Below, piece after piece: positions 24,862 through 24,931 of a stretch of 24,931 nucleotides of DNA (positions within the stretch are counted from its first letter, which is position 1; each line of letters begins with the position of its first letter). The stretch lies in the IMG/VR virus record IMGVR_UViG_3300021963_000611, positions 1 to 24,931 of that record. The stretch is one strand, 5' to 3'. The DNA comes from a virus. The translations under genes and the position numbers were made by a program. The notes beneath the pieces were generated by a model, which was not told the DNA's origin, did not search any database, and saw nothing but the letters and a program-made list of their open reading frames with translations.

Positions 24862-24931
24862 ATGGCAGAAATATATAAACTCTTTACAGCAGACGACATC
24901 GTACCTGGAGACGTACAGACAATTTCACAAC
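24862..24931 (+). CDS. Partial CDS, N-terminus of another probable structural protein
   Basis: Cut by the window edge. The frame starting at ATG 24862, 11 nt after the previous stop, reads MAEIYKLFTADDIVPGDVQ and four more residues with no stop. A similar TAATGG start context is used by the other genes here. It is too short to name; co-direction and tight spacing suggest it belongs to the same transcription unit as the gene before it. Confidence 0.6.
   Translation, partial: MAEIYKLFTADDIVPGDVQTISQ

Noticed and set aside
1-24931. tRNA genes, CRISPR arrays, insertion sequences and rho-independent terminators.
   Set aside because: Gaps between genes are at most about 50 nt and none shows a hairpin followed by a T run, spaced direct repeats or a cloverleaf; I found no transposase or integrase motif.

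Overview
The window reads as a stretch of an AT-rich, contractile-tailed (T4-like myovirus) phage genome, with every gene on the + strand and genes packed with 1-4 nt gaps or ATGA/TAATG overlaps. The firmest anchors are a gp25-type baseplate wedge protein (10411-10836), a gp6/J-type wedge protein (10841-12733) and a gp55-type late sigma factor (1503-2231). Capsid, portal, sheath, tube and DNA replication genes are not in the window. Almost no start codon has a Shine-Dalgarno sequence, and the Ig, LamG and DNRLRE-type domains are common in Bacteroidetes phages, so a Bacteroidetes host is my inference; the sequence does not prove it.

Layout. (1) 50-2482: five small genes with regulatory or unknown roles (zinc-ribbon protein, HD-domain phosphohydrolase, one-pass membrane protein, gp55-like late sigma factor, 82-aa unknown). 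(2) 2521-9945: baseplate hub/spike block. It holds a small unknown, an OB-like hub protein, a GH108 muramidase, a beta-structured spike protein, an M15 peptidoglycan peptidase and a 971-aa helical tape-measure-like protein. (3) 9974-16931: small Met-rich protein, gp25, gp6, a DNRLRE-domain protein and a 1035-aa Ig-domain protein. (4) 16955-19378: an 807-aa paralogue of the previous Ig protein. (5) 19413-24056: a 1547-aa protein with a P2 gpI-like segment and an inserted LamG domain. (6) 24098-24850 and a cut-off gene from 24862: further probable tail/baseplate structural proteins.

The only intergenic gaps of any size, before 2521, 9974, 16955, 19413 and 24098, each carry a similar AT-rich motif, best form ATATTTATATTAAAAC, 1-9 nt upstream of the start codon. 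No -35 element is shared. These look like phage late promoters, plausibly read by the gp55-like sigma encoded in the same window, and they would produce mRNAs with almost no leader. They divide the structural region into five transcription units.

The most interesting points are: the modules of T4 gp5 (OB, lysozyme, beta-spike) appear as three consecutive separate genes with a GH108 muramidase in the middle; the M15 peptidase carries a second, degenerate copy of the M15 C-terminal motif; two large Ig-containing proteins are diverged tandem paralogues; and the late-promoter set is found together with its probable sigma. I found no tRNA, CRISPR, insertion sequence, integrase or convincing terminator hairpin. 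No gene-free stretch exceeds about 50 nt.
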